NCBI GenBank assembly: GCA_002409965.1
Contig: DHON01000035.1
Span: forward strand, 1-34,074
Source: Firmicutes bacterium UBA5389
GTDB lineage: Bacteria; Bacillota; DTU025
Length of the DNA stretch: 34,074 nt
Direction: 5' to 3'
Part shown: piece after piece, positions 15,031 to 23,064 of the stretch
How the letters are laid out: each line of letters starts with the position of its first letter
How positions within the stretch are numbered: the stretch's first letter is position 1
The notes under the pieces: model-generated
Told to the model about the DNA's origin: nothing
Seen by the model: only the letters and a program-made list of their open reading frames with translations
Databases searched by the model: none
Position numbers and translations under genes: made by a program

Positions 15031-16032
15031 TCAGTCGCGCTCGAAAACAAGCAAGTGATCCAGGTACTCCATGAGCGCGTCCTGCAGGTCCGCCACCCGA
15101 GGGGCGGCCATTATGGCATCACGCGCACGTGCCGCGCCGCGCAGCCCGCGCATGTACCAGGCCAGATGTTTGCGCATTTGGCTGGCGGCCGCCTCATCGC
15201 CTTTGTAGGCCGCAGCGTCCTTCAGGTGCCGCATCGCCATGGATATCCTCTCATCGGGCCGGGGTTCGGGCAGGAGTTGCCCGGTGGAAAAGTAGTGGAG
15301 AGCGCGCCGGAAGATCCACGGGTTGCCCAAGGCCCCGCGGCCAACCATCACAGCCGCGCAGCCTGTTTCGTCCAGCATCCTGGCAGCCTTCTCAGGCGAG
15401 TCCACATCACCGTTGCCCAGCACAGGCACAGGCACTGCCTGTGCCACGCGGGCGATCACGGACCAGTCAGCGGCGCCGCCGTAGCCCTGGGCCCGGGTCC
15501 GACCGTGCACCGCCACAGCATCGGCTCCGGCTGCCACGCAGCCTGCGGCGAACTCCACTGCGTTCACCGTCTCCTCGTCCCATCCCGTGCGGATCTTGAC
15601 GGTCACCGGCACGCTGCACACCGCTCGCACGGCGCGCACGATATCCCACGCGAGCCCGGGCCGACACATGAGCGCTGCTCCCTCTCCGCCGCGAACGATC
15701 TTTGGGGCCGGGCAACCCATGTTGATGTCGAGAATGTCGGCGCCGAGCCGCTCCACGATGACGGCGGCGCGCGCCATCACATCTGGATCGGATCCGAACA
15801 GCTGCACGGCGATGGGGCGCTCGTCGTCGAAGATCTGGAGCATCTCCAGAGTGCGGCGATTGTCATACATAAGGGCCATGGCGCTGATCATCTCAGTGTA
15901 GACCAGCCCACAGCCCATCTCCTTGCATATCCGCCTGAAAGGGGCGTCGCATACCCCCGCCATCGGTGCAAGCGCCAGCGGATTACTGATTCGAACCCGA
16001 GCAATATCGAACCCGTGCGGGCCATGTCTCAT
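15031..16032 (-). CDS. dus: tRNA-dihydrouridine synthase
   Basis: A 333-residue flavoenzyme that reduces uridine to dihydrouridine in tRNA D-loops. The TIM-barrel signatures are present: LALAPMAGVCDAPFR, the NMGCPAPKIVRGGEGAAL loop with the catalytic Cys, VTVKIRTGWD, VHGRTRAQGY and the FMN-phosphate GNGDV / VGRGALGNPWIF segments. The pattern is DusB-like. The start is uncertain. The ATG at 16032 lies 13 bases after the hflX stop but has no clear ribosome binding site; a GTG at 16053 overlapping hflX, with AGGCGG before it, is an alternative. Confidence 0.92.
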   Translation of the reverse strand: MRHGPHGFDIARVRISNPLALAPMAGVCDAPFRRICKEMGCGLVYTEMISAMALMYDNRRTLEMLQIFDDERPIAVQLFGSDPDVMARAAVIVERLGADILDINMGCPAPKIVRGGEGAALMCRPGLAWDIVRAVRAVCSVPVTVKIRTGWDEETVNAVEFAAGCVAAGADAVAVHGRTRAQGYGGAADWSVIARVAQAVPVPVLGNGDVDSPEKAARMLDETGCAAVMVGRGALGNPWIFRRALHYFSTGQLLPEPRPDERISMAMRHLKDAAAYKGDEAAASQMRKHLAWYMRGLRGAARARDAIMAAPRVADLQDALMEYLDHLLVFERD

Positions 16033-16045
16033 CTGAGGCGTTGCA

Positions 16046-17395
16046 TTACCCACTGTTCCGCCTGGCCTTCCGAACCTGCCCCGCCACGGCCCGGTCCACA
16101 TCTGCTACGATAGCCACGCCGTCCTCCCGGTATTCCTCCGATATCACCTTGCCTCTCTTCCTTATGAGGCCAAGCGCCGGATGGTTGAAGGGAAGCACCA
16201 CATCGATCCTCTCGCGCCTCGAAGCCAGCTGGCCAGAGATGGTGCGCGCCAGATCGCCCAGGCCCTCGCCTGTTCGGGCCGACACCGCGACGCTGAGCGG
16301 ATACGAGTGCTGTAGACGCTCGATCATCGAGGCCGACTCCGCCACATCTCGCTTGTTCAGCACGGTGATCGTGGCGTGCTCATCCGCCCCAATCTCGCCC
16401 AGAACGCCAAACACCGCCGAGCAGTGCTCCTGTGCTTTCGGGTGCGATGCATCCACCACGTGCAGCAGGAGGTCGGCTTCCGAAAGCTCCTCGAGAGTAG
16501 CCCGGAAAGCCATGACAAGCTGGTGAGGCAGCTTCTGGATGAAGCCCACAGTATCGGTGAGCAACAGCACCTGCGCATCAGGCAGAGTGTAGCGACGAGT
16601 GGTGGGGTCCAAAGTGGCGAAAAGCCTGTCCTCGACTAGGACTCCTGCGCCGGTCATCGCGTTGAGCAGGCTCGACTTGCCCGCGTTGGTATAGCCGACC
16701 AGAGCCACTACCGGAAGGTCGGCATTGCGCCTTCTGCGCCGCTGCACGCTGCGGCGCTCCCTCACCTCATCAAGCTGGCGCTTAATCGAGGCTATGCGTG
16801 AACGAACGGTCCGCCGGTCCACCTCCAGCTTGGTCTCGCCGGGTCCGCGAGTGCCGATCCCTCCGCCCAGCCGCGATAGCTCAGTGCCGTGGCCGGCCAG
16901 CCTGGGCAGCCAATACTGGAGCTGGGCCAGCTCTACTTGAAGCTTCCCCTCGGCGCTGGCGGCCCTCTGGGCGAATATGTCCAGGATCAGCTGTGTGCGG
17001 TCGATGACCCTCGACTCAATGATCTCTTCCAGATTGCGCTGCTGCGCGGGGCTGAGCTCATCATCGAACACCACCAAATCCGCCTCGGTAGCCGAACGCA
17101 TCATCTCAATCTCATGCGCCTTGCCCTCTCCCACGTAGTAGCCGGAGTCAGGTTTCTGCTTGCGCTGCACGATCCTGGCCACTACCTGCCCCCCGGCCGT
17201 GTCGACCAGGTGAGCAAGCTCGTCCATGGACTCTTCAATGTCCCAGCCCGACAGGGACGTTGAGTCCAGCCCAACCAGGATAGCCCTTTCACGGCCGTCC
17301 GACGCAGGCAGCGCCCCATCGCCGTCCTGCCCAGACGGGTTCTCAAGGATGTATGAAGTGTTGGTCAATCTCTCATCTCTCTCCTGTCGTTTCAC
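16046..17395 (-). CDS. hflX: Ribosome-associated GTPase HflX
   Basis: A 449-residue GTPase that binds the 50S subunit and rescues stalled or hibernating ribosomes. The N-terminal HflX domain (about 35-215) contains the RLGGGIGTRGPGETKLE segment. The G domain has G1 GYTNAGKS (234-241), a G2 Thr in the LDPTTR segment, G3 DTVG (281-284) and G4 NKRD. A short C-terminal extension follows. The start is a GTG at 17395; a TTG at 17365 is a weaker option. It lies 16 bases downstream of coaX. No defects are seen. Confidence 0.95.
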   Translation of the reverse strand: MKRQERDERLTNTSYILENPSGQDGDGALPASDGRERAILVGLDSTSLSGWDIEESMDELAHLVDTAGGQVVARIVQRKQKPDSGYYVGEGKAHEIEMMRSATEADLVVFDDELSPAQQRNLEEIIESRVIDRTQLILDIFAQRAASAEGKLQVELAQLQYWLPRLAGHGTELSRLGGGIGTRGPGETKLEVDRRTVRSRIASIKRQLDEVRERRSVQRRRRRNADLPVVALVGYTNAGKSSLLNAMTGAGVLVEDRLFATLDPTTRRYTLPDAQVLLLTDTVGFIQKLPHQLVMAFRATLEELSEADLLLHVVDASHPKAQEHCSAVFGVLGEIGADEHATITVLNKRDVAESASMIERLQHSYPLSVAVSARTGEGLGDLARTISGQLASRRERIDVVLPFNHPALGLIRKRGKVISEEYREDGVAIVADVDRAVAGQVRKARRNSG

Positions 17396-17411
17396 GCGGG
17401 GCCGCTTCGTA

Positions 17412-18182
17412 TCATGACGCGTGATTCCTGTCCCACAGAATGCGCAGGCCTATCAGGGTTAGATATGGGTTGACCTCATCGATCTGGCTTGATTCGCTCG
17501 CCATCAGCTCCGCCAGACCACCGGTGGCCACTACCCTGGGCTCTGCATGAAGTTCCTCTTTCATTCTGCGCACGATCTCATCGACCTGGCCCACAAATCC
17601 GTATACTATGCCCGATTGCATGCTGGCAATAGTGTTCCTGCCCATCACAGACTGGGGCTTCACCAGCTCCACCCGGGGCAGGCGCGCGGCGCGGGCGTAC
17701 AGAGCCTCCGCGGATATCATTATCCCAGGCGCAATGGCCCCGCCGAGGTACTCCCCGTCTTTCGTCACAGCGCAGAAAGTGGTGGCGGTGCCGAAGTCCA
17801 CAATCACAAGTGGACCTCCGTACAGCTCGTACGCTGCAACCGCGTTGACTATCCGGTCGGCCCCGACTTCCTTGGGGTTCTCGTACTTGATCGCCATGCC
17901 CGTCTTCATGCCTGGGCCTACCACCTCAGCCGCGCAATTGAAGTACTTCCGCGCCATCCTCTCGAATACGGTGATAACCGGGGGCACAACCGACGACAGG
18001 ATGATCCCGGCGATGTCGGATGTGGGTACATTGCTGAACTCCAGCAGCTGCATGATGAGCATCGCCCATTCATCAGCAGTCCTCTCCCTGGAAGTAGCTA
18101 CCCGATAGTCGGTGCGCAGCTTCTCGCCGCAAAACACGCCAATAACAGTGTTGGTGTTTCCAACGTCAATTGCCAAAATCAC
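17412..18182 (-). CDS. coaX: Type III pantothenate kinase
   Basis: A 256-residue ASKHA-fold kinase that phosphorylates pantothenate in the first step of CoA synthesis. The IDVGNTNTVIG phosphate loop, the ENPKEVGADRIVNAVA segment and DFGTATTF are typical, followed by GGAIAPGI. The GTG start has GGGAGG seven bases upstream. It is the first gene of the long minus-strand run coaX-hflX-dus-regulator, with a perfect TATAAT just upstream. Confidence 0.96.
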   Translation of the reverse strand: MILAIDVGNTNTVIGVFCGEKLRTDYRVATSRERTADEWAMLIMQLLEFSNVPTSDIAGIILSSVVPPVITVFERMARKYFNCAAEVVGPGMKTGMAIKYENPKEVGADRIVNAVAAYELYGGPLVIVDFGTATTFCAVTKDGEYLGGAIAPGIMISAEALYARAARLPRVELVKPQSVMGRNTIASMQSGIVYGFVGQVDEIVRRMKEELHAEPRVVATGGLAELMASESSQIDEVNPYLTLIGLRILWDRNHAS

Positions 18183-18201
18183 GGGACCACCTCCCGGCGC
18201 A

Positions 18202-18229
18202 ATTATACCATGTGGGCTGGTCTTTGACA
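18202..18229 (-). promoter_or_regulatory. Promoter of coaX
   Basis: A perfect TATAAT on the minus strand (18207-18202) is the -10. Sixteen bases upstream the hexamer is TGTCAA, a poor -35, which is the complement of the TTGACA used by the divergent promoter. Confidence 0.55.
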
Positions 18230-18252
18230 GCGCGCCGCACGGAGACTAGAAT
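18224..18252 (+). promoter_or_regulatory. Promoter of the ZIP transporter gene
   Basis: TTGACA (18224-18229) and TAGAAT (18247-18252) are 17 bases apart. GGAGG of the downstream gene follows at 18265. Confidence 0.75.
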
Positions 18253-18276
18253 AGGCTGGGGACTGGAGGTAATGCC

Positions 18277-19017
18277 GTGCAGGCACTTCTTGACGCAGCA
18301 ATCGTGGGTCTAGTCGCCGGAGTAGTGGGAACTGGCATCGGAGCCCTGGCCACTGCGACCGCGGGCACGCCCAGTCGACGATCTCTTTCCATTATGATGG
18401 GCATTGCGGGAGGCGTGATGCTCTCTCTGGTTTTCCTGGACCTCATACCCGAAGCAGTCGAAATAGGCGGACATGGTTACGCTATAGGCGGCTTCATTCT
18501 CGGAGTCGGGGCGACGGGAATCGTGGATCTTCTGACACCACACTTCCATTTCATCTCGGGAGACTGCGAAAGGGCGCGTTTCATCCGAGCGGGCATCCTA
18601 ACTGGGATAGGGATTGCCATGCACAATCTGCCTGAGGGGCTCGCGATAGGCGCAAGTTACGCGCACGGCTCCTCGCTCGGGTTCTCGGTCGCGCTTACCA
18701 TCGCTCTGCACAATATCCCCGAGGGCATGGCCATGGCCGCGCCGATGTGCGCTGCGAAACTCGATCCCGCGCGCGTAGCAATGTGGGGAGCCCTCGCAGG
18801 CCTGCCCATGGCGGTAGGCGCGCTGATTGGGGCGATAGTCGGAACCGTGTCAAGCGCCGTGCTCTCCGTGTGCCTCGGCTTCGCAGGCGGGGCCATGGTC
18901 TTCATAACCGCCGACGAACTCATCCCCGATGCTCAGGAGTTCGCAGTGGGGCATTCGGGCACCTTCGGAATTGTCCTTGGCGCCCTAGCAGGCATGATCC
19001 TCGTATATGCGCTGTGA
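18277..19017 (+). CDS. ZIP family metal transporter
   Basis: A 246-residue integral membrane protein of the ZIP family (zinc or another divalent metal). About eight hydrophobic segments are visible. The metal site is formed by MHNLPEGLAIG and ALHNIPEGMAMA on the two central helices, both complete. The cytoplasmic loop carries an HFHF motif. A GTG start has GGAGG seven bases upstream. The metal specificity cannot be read from the sequence. A small membrane protein gene follows after 28 bases, so the two may be co-transcribed. Confidence 0.92.
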   Translation: MQALLDAAIVGLVAGVVGTGIGALATATAGTPSRRSLSIMMGIAGGVMLSLVFLDLIPEAVEIGGHGYAIGGFILGVGATGIVDLLTPHFHFISGDCERARFIRAGILTGIGIAMHNLPEGLAIGASYAHGSSLGFSVALTIALHNIPEGMAMAAPMCAAKLDPARVAMWGALAGLPMAVGALIGAIVGTVSSAVLSVCLGFAGGAMVFITADELIPDAQEFAVGHSGTFGIVLGALAGMILVYAL

Positions 19018-19045
19018 TATACGCGTTATGAAAGGATGATATGTC

Positions 19046-19594
19046 ATGTCTAGCATGTCCTCAGTCGATGTTCGCAGAGTCACGAGAACGGCGATCCTCA
19101 TTGCCCTGACCGTGGCCTTTCAATCTCTTGGTCTGCAGCAGATGGTCACAGGCCCGGTAGTCAACATGCTCCTCTATCTGGCGGTCATGGTCGTCGGCAT
19201 CTGGGGCGGCGTTGCCGTCGGCCTCATAACGCCCATAATGGCGCTCTGGGTCGGTATACTCAAACCTGCGATGGCGCCGATGGTGCCCGCGATTGCGCTC
19301 TCCAACGCCGCGCTGGCAGTCCTGTTCGGCCTGGTGTCCGGCATCGGAGGTCGCAAGTCCACGGCGTTTCGCGTTATCGGGGTTCTCGTCGCTTCGTTTG
19401 TGAAGTTTCTCATCTTGTCAGGCACCGTGAAGTACCTGGTGCAGGTGCCCGGGCCATTGGCCAAGATGATGCAGGGGACGCAGTTGGTCACCGCGCTGAT
19501 CGGCGGAGCGCTGGCAATGGTCCTCATCGAGATCCTATCACGCACGGGCATAGTCGAAGGGACCACTGGCGACAAGACTCACAAGCAGAGCTAG
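19046..19594 (+). CDS. Small membrane protein, probable ECF transporter S component
   Basis: A 182-residue protein with about five or six hydrophobic helices. The start VRRVTRTAILIALTVAFQSL and the GPVVNMLLYLAVMVVGIWGG and GLVSGIGG regions resemble ECF substrate-binding (S) subunits. No family with a known ligand is recognised. No T or ATPase gene is adjacent; the ECF module at 24.3-26.5 kb is on the other strand. It could use a shared module elsewhere. It follows the ZIP gene by 28 bases. A different small membrane protein family remains possible. Confidence 0.6.
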   Translation: MSSMSSVDVRRVTRTAILIALTVAFQSLGLQQMVTGPVVNMLLYLAVMVVGIWGGVAVGLITPIMALWVGILKPAMAPMVPAIALSNAALAVLFGLVSGIGGRKSTAFRVIGVLVASFVKFLILSGTVKYLVQVPGPLAKMMQGTQLVTALIGGALAMVLIEILSRTGIVEGTTGDKTHKQS

Positions 19595-19623
19595 TTGCCC
19601 GCAAATGCTAGTTGCCCGCGAAC
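19590..19623. repeat. Direct repeat spanning the S-component stop codon
   Basis: GCTAGTTGCCCGC occurs at 19590-19602 and 19607-19619 with a period of 17 bases. The first copy includes the stop codon of the upstream gene. Confidence 0.6.
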
Positions 19624-19695
19624 ATTTCTGATGCCTTTGGCATAGCCTATACTGCTATGCCACGCGGCCATCACCGTTCGCGGGAGGCGGGGTTC

Positions 19696-20772
19696 ATGCA
19701 TTATGCAGTTCAGGAAGGCGATACCCTCTGGTTAGTCGCCCAGAGATACCGTTCCGACTACAGGATGATCGCCCAAGCAAACTCGCTTGTGGAACCGTAT
19801 GCGATACGCCCAGGCCAGGTCCTTCATATTCCGCGCAAATACAGGCTGATCGGGTTCATCTCCGATTACGCCTCCACTGAAGGTATCGCCGATGCCCTCA
19901 GAGCGCCCGATCCCCTAAACGAAGTCGTCTACTCGTTCCTGCATGTGCAGCCTGACGGGGATGTGCATCCCGGCGCCCAGGACCCAGCCGTCCAGCTGCT
20001 GCGCGCGCGCAGAACCCGCGTGCTGGCAGGCGTAACCAATCAAGCAGAGGCCTTCTACTCCCGGGAATCGGCCGATGCGGCGCTGCTCGCAGCGGACTTA
20101 CGGTCGAGGCTATCGGGTCTGATCGTAGACGCCGCCCAATCCAATTGCCTAGACGGCGCACACCTGGACTTCCAGCACATAACCAACGAGCACTGGGGCG
20201 CCATGGCCCAACTGGCCAGCGAAACCCGGTCCAGATTCGCCCTGCTCAGCCCCAACTACACACTGTCCGTGGCCATCCCGCACAACTGGGCCGCAGCCTC
20301 GCTTGACCTCGAACGTATGGCCGAGTGCGTCGACCTTATGATCTTCGAAGGGATGGAGAAAGGCGCCCGTGACCCTGAAGGTCCGCCCACCCGCCTGGCA
20401 TGGTTGCAGAGAAACGTTGAGTCGGCCTTGGAATCCGTTGGCCCGTCGAAGCTTGCGGCGGCAATCGGAGTATACGGGCTAGACTGGGCGGAAGGGGGCG
20501 GGGTCGCCTACATCACGTCAGACGCAGCCGCACGCACCGCAAGCGAAACCGGGTCCCGCATCATCCGAGACACTGACAGCGCCGCGGCCAAGTTCGAATA
20601 TCGGGATTCGCGCGGAGAGCAGCATAGAGTGTGGTATGAGGACTTCATCTCGTTCTCTGCCAAGCTCAAAGTGCTCGAATCGCTCGGCGTAACCAAAATC
20701 GCGCTGTGGCGTCTGGGCGCCTTGCCCACGGAAATCCTGGAGGCCGCCTCTGGGGCCTGGGTCTGGGGGTAG
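19696..20772 (+). CDS. LysM + GH18-like protein lacking the catalytic Glu
   Basis: A 358-residue protein resembling the spore cortex/peptidoglycan glycosidases YaaH and SleL. Residues 1-47 are a LysM domain (YAVQEGDTLW to LHIPRK). A GH18-like TIM barrel starts about residue 51 (RLIGFISDYAS) and ends near the TKIALWRLG segment. In the family the catalytic motif reads DGxxxDFE; here it is DGAHLDFQ (D153, D158, Q160), so the proton-donor Glu is replaced by Gln. The later YDE-like site is also changed (MIFEGMEKG). This implies a binding rather than hydrolytic role, unless the barrel works in another way. The ATG at 19696 has GGAGG eight bases upstream; a longer frame to 19612 lacks one. There is no signal peptide. 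Confidence 0.85.
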   Translation: MHYAVQEGDTLWLVAQRYRSDYRMIAQANSLVEPYAIRPGQVLHIPRKYRLIGFISDYASTEGIADALRAPDPLNEVVYSFLHVQPDGDVHPGAQDPAVQLLRARRTRVLAGVTNQAEAFYSRESADAALLAADLRSRLSGLIVDAAQSNCLDGAHLDFQHITNEHWGAMAQLASETRSRFALLSPNYTLSVAIPHNWAAASLDLERMAECVDLMIFEGMEKGARDPEGPPTRLAWLQRNVESALESVGPSKLAAAIGVYGLDWAEGGGVAYITSDAAARTASETGSRIIRDTDSAAAKFEYRDSRGEQHRVWYEDFISFSAKLKVLESLGVTKIALWRLGALPTEILEAASGAWVWG

Positions 20773-20784
20773 CAAGTCGAAACG

Positions 20785-20813
20785 TGGAAATGGCGGCGCT
20801 TGACGGTTATAAT
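20785..20813 (+). promoter_or_regulatory. Promoter before the SDH-type protease gene
   Basis: TGGAAA (20785-20790) and a perfect TATAAT (20808-20813) are 17 bases apart. It may drive the protease gene and the two EAL-HDOD genes. Confidence 0.55.
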
Positions 20814-20846
20814 TGAAGTGGACATGCATGTATTGGAGGTGGAGTC

Positions 20847-21689
20847 GTGCCATTCAGTATTCTCGACGTCATATGGCTTCTCGTCATCGTCTGGAGTTTC
20901 GTGCCCCTTTTCACCAGGCAGACACGGGATGCGTCCAGGTATAAGCTGATCCGACAGATTGAACACAAGCGCGGATCTCGAGTGATCACGCTCATTCACC
21001 GCCAGGAATCCATGAGCATCCTGGGCATGACCTTCGGACGCCACATCGGAATCGAGGATTCTGAGCAGTTGCTGCGGGCGATCAGGATGACCGATCCCAA
21101 CGTGCCCATCGACATCGTGCTGCATACCCCTGGCGGCCTGGTGTTGGCCACCGAGCAGATCGCCCACGCCATCGGAAGCCACCCAGGCAAGGTGACCGTA
21201 TTCGTGCCGCACTACGCGATGTCGGGCGGCACCTTGATCGCCCTGGCGGCGGACGAGATCGTTATGGATCCAAACGCCGTCCTCGGCCCGGTAGACCCGC
21301 AGATAGGCAGCTACCCCGCGGCTTCGATTCTGGCGGCCGTGGCCAAGAAACCCATTGCGGAAGTGGACGATCAGACCCTCATTCTGGCCGATGTCGCCGA
21401 GAAGGCGCTGCGTCAAGTGCGCTCGCTGGTGGTCAAGATCCTGAAAGACAGAATGCCCCTGGAGAAGGCGGAGCAGATCGCGGAGACGCTCTCAACCGGT
21501 CGCTGGACCCACGACTACCCTATCACGTGCGAAGAGCTGCTGGACATGGGCCTGACGGCGTGCAGCGACATGCCGGTCGAGGTGTACCAGCTGATGGAGC
21601 TGTACCCACAGCCCCAATCCAGGAGACCTTCAGTGGGCTACATACCAATCCCCTACAGCCCACGGGGCAAACAGGGGAAAGATGCTTGA
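20847..21689 (+). CDS. Membrane-anchored ClpP/SppA-like serine protease (SDH family)
   Basis: A 280-residue protein with an N-terminal membrane helix (about residues 6-22) and a Clp/crotonase-fold protease domain. It resembles the serine dehydrogenase proteinase family (SDH_sah, PF01972). IDIVLHTPGGLVLATEQIA forms the oxyanion loop, and the nucleophile Ser lies in PHYAMSGGTLIALAADEIVMDP. AVLGPVDPQIG follows. It would cleave peptides or membrane proteins at the cytoplasmic face. The GTG start has GGAGGTGG just upstream. The EAL-HDOD genes follow after 117 bases. The substrate is unknown. Confidence 0.85.
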   Translation: MPFSILDVIWLLVIVWSFVPLFTRQTRDASRYKLIRQIEHKRGSRVITLIHRQESMSILGMTFGRHIGIEDSEQLLRAIRMTDPNVPIDIVLHTPGGLVLATEQIAHAIGSHPGKVTVFVPHYAMSGGTLIALAADEIVMDPNAVLGPVDPQIGSYPAASILAAVAKKPIAEVDDQTLILADVAEKALRQVRSLVVKILKDRMPLEKAEQIAETLSTGRWTHDYPITCEELLDMGLTACSDMPVEVYQLMELYPQPQSRRPSVGYIPIPYSPRGKQGKDA

Positions 21690-21806
21690 GTCCCAACGGG
21701 AGGAGTAATCCGGGCTGCGGCGAAATACCCCTCGACACGGATTCCCTGGCAAACCCTCGATTACAGGACCTGAGGCCGGCGGATTCATGTTCGCAGGAGG
21801 TGTCGC
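21690..21806 (+). other. Leader region before the first EAL-HDOD gene
   Basis: This 117-base spacer contains GGCAAACC (21748-21755), reminiscent of the GEMM-I c-di-GMP riboswitch core, but the other conserved parts are missing. It ends in ATTCATGTTCGCAGGAGGT, closely matched by the sequence before the second gene (CACCATGTTTGCAGGAGGT), so the leader was duplicated with the gene. Confidence 0.4.
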
Positions 21807-23024
21807 ATGGACGTTTGTGTTGCGAGGCAGCCCATCTTCGACGCTGCCGGCAAGGTGTGGGCATATGAGCTCCTGTTTCAAGGCGGCATCGGCAACGTAA
21901 TGGCATCTGCCGGCGCCTCGCCCGCGCTGGTGTCGTCCATAATCGACACCGAGGCTCTCACCGGAGGCAAGCGCGCTTTCATCAGCTTCCCCGGCAACCT
22001 CATCGAGCGGGGGGCGCCCGCTTCGCTCCCCATAGAACTCCTCGGCATACAGATTCCGAGTGACATCAATCCCACTGAACAACTGGTGCAGGCGTGCCGG
22101 GATCTCAAGCAGAAGGGGTACGTCCTGGCGCTCGATGACTTCACTCAGGGGTCAGGGCAAGAGGCCCTGGTAGATCTGGCCGACATCGTCAAGATCAACT
22201 TCGCCGACACAACAGTGGCGGAGCGTATGTGGCTCCTCGAACGCTCACGCACGGGCCCCGGACGCGCCAAGCTATTGGCATCGGTAGTGCACTCCTCCAA
22301 GGAGTATCGTGAGGCACGGGAGTTGGGCTACTGCTATTTCCAGGGGTACTACTTCACTCAGCCCGTGCCGTCGAGAGGTCGTACCGCTGCCAGTTACAGC
22401 GCGACCGGCCTTCAGCTGCTAAATGAGGTGCAGAACCCGGAGCCCGAATTCGAGAAGATGGCTGAGATAATCGGACACGACCCCGCGCTCTCCTACCGCG
22501 TGCTCAAGCTAGTCAACTCCGCGGCATTCGGGCTTCGAACTGAAGTCTCTTCGATAAAACACGCCCTGCTCATCATGGGTATGAGAGAAATCAAGGAATG
22601 GTTCCCGTTGCTCGTCATGACCACACTCACTCAGGACAAGCCCGATGAGCTCGTCACGGTATCGGTGGTGAGAGCCCGGTTCGCGGAGCTTGCCGCCAGG
22701 CAGACCACCCTGGCGGGCAGATCGGCTGAGCTGTTCCTGACTGGGCTCTTCTCAACCATCGATGCTCTGCTCGACCAGCCGATACAGAGAGCTATCGAAA
22801 GCCTGCCGCTTCCCGGAGACGTTCAGAAAGCGCTGGTCGGCCAGGACGGCCCGTTCACCCCCTTGTACCAGCTCATACTCGCGTACGAGCAAGGGCTGTG
22901 GGAAGAGATGAGCTCACTCGCAAGACAAGTGGAAGTGGCAGAACAAGTGCTGCCCCGCGCATATGCCGCGGCCATATCATGGGCCCGCGACTTCTGTGAA
23001 CAGGGGGGAGCCTCCCGCGGGTAG
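21807..23024 (+). CDS. EAL-HDOD signalling protein, copy 1
   Basis: A 405-residue cytoplasmic protein of the YuxH-like family. Residues 1-195 are an EAL-type domain beginning CVARQPIFDAAGKVWAYELLF. The EAL motif is ELL and the metal-binding stretch reads LALDDFTQGSGQEALVDLADIVKIN, with Asn where active enzymes have Asp in KID. Catalysis is therefore doubtful. Residues about 205-400 are an HDOD domain (EIIGHDPALSYRVLKLVNSAAF). Such proteins usually act as effectors rather than phosphodiesterases. AGGAGG precedes the ATG. The next gene is a paralog. Confidence 0.9.
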   Translation: MDVCVARQPIFDAAGKVWAYELLFQGGIGNVMASAGASPALVSSIIDTEALTGGKRAFISFPGNLIERGAPASLPIELLGIQIPSDINPTEQLVQACRDLKQKGYVLALDDFTQGSGQEALVDLADIVKINFADTTVAERMWLLERSRTGPGRAKLLASVVHSSKEYREARELGYCYFQGYYFTQPVPSRGRTAASYSATGLQLLNEVQNPEPEFEKMAEIIGHDPALSYRVLKLVNSAAFGLRTEVSSIKHALLIMGMREIKEWFPLLVMTTLTQDKPDELVTVSVVRARFAELAARQTTLAGRSAELFLTGLFSTIDALLDQPIQRAIESLPLPGDVQKALVGQDGPFTPLYQLILAYEQGLWEEMSSLARQVEVAEQVLPRAYAAAISWARDFCEQGGASRG

Positions 23025-23064
23025 CGGCAGCGCCCGGCAGCACCATGTTTGCAGGAGGTACCCG

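Noticed and set aside
15010..16113. 367-codon plus-strand frame opposite dus
   Set aside because: Antisense shadow rich in His and Arg; no family resemblance.
20508..21416. 302-codon minus-strand frame opposite the SDH-type protease
   Set aside because: The plus-strand protease has a complete active site, promoter and ribosome binding site; the antisense frame has none.
21748..21755. GGCAAACC resembling the c-di-GMP (GEMM-I) riboswitch core before an EAL gene
   Set aside because: The other conserved segments and helices of the riboswitch are not visible, so the match is probably chance.
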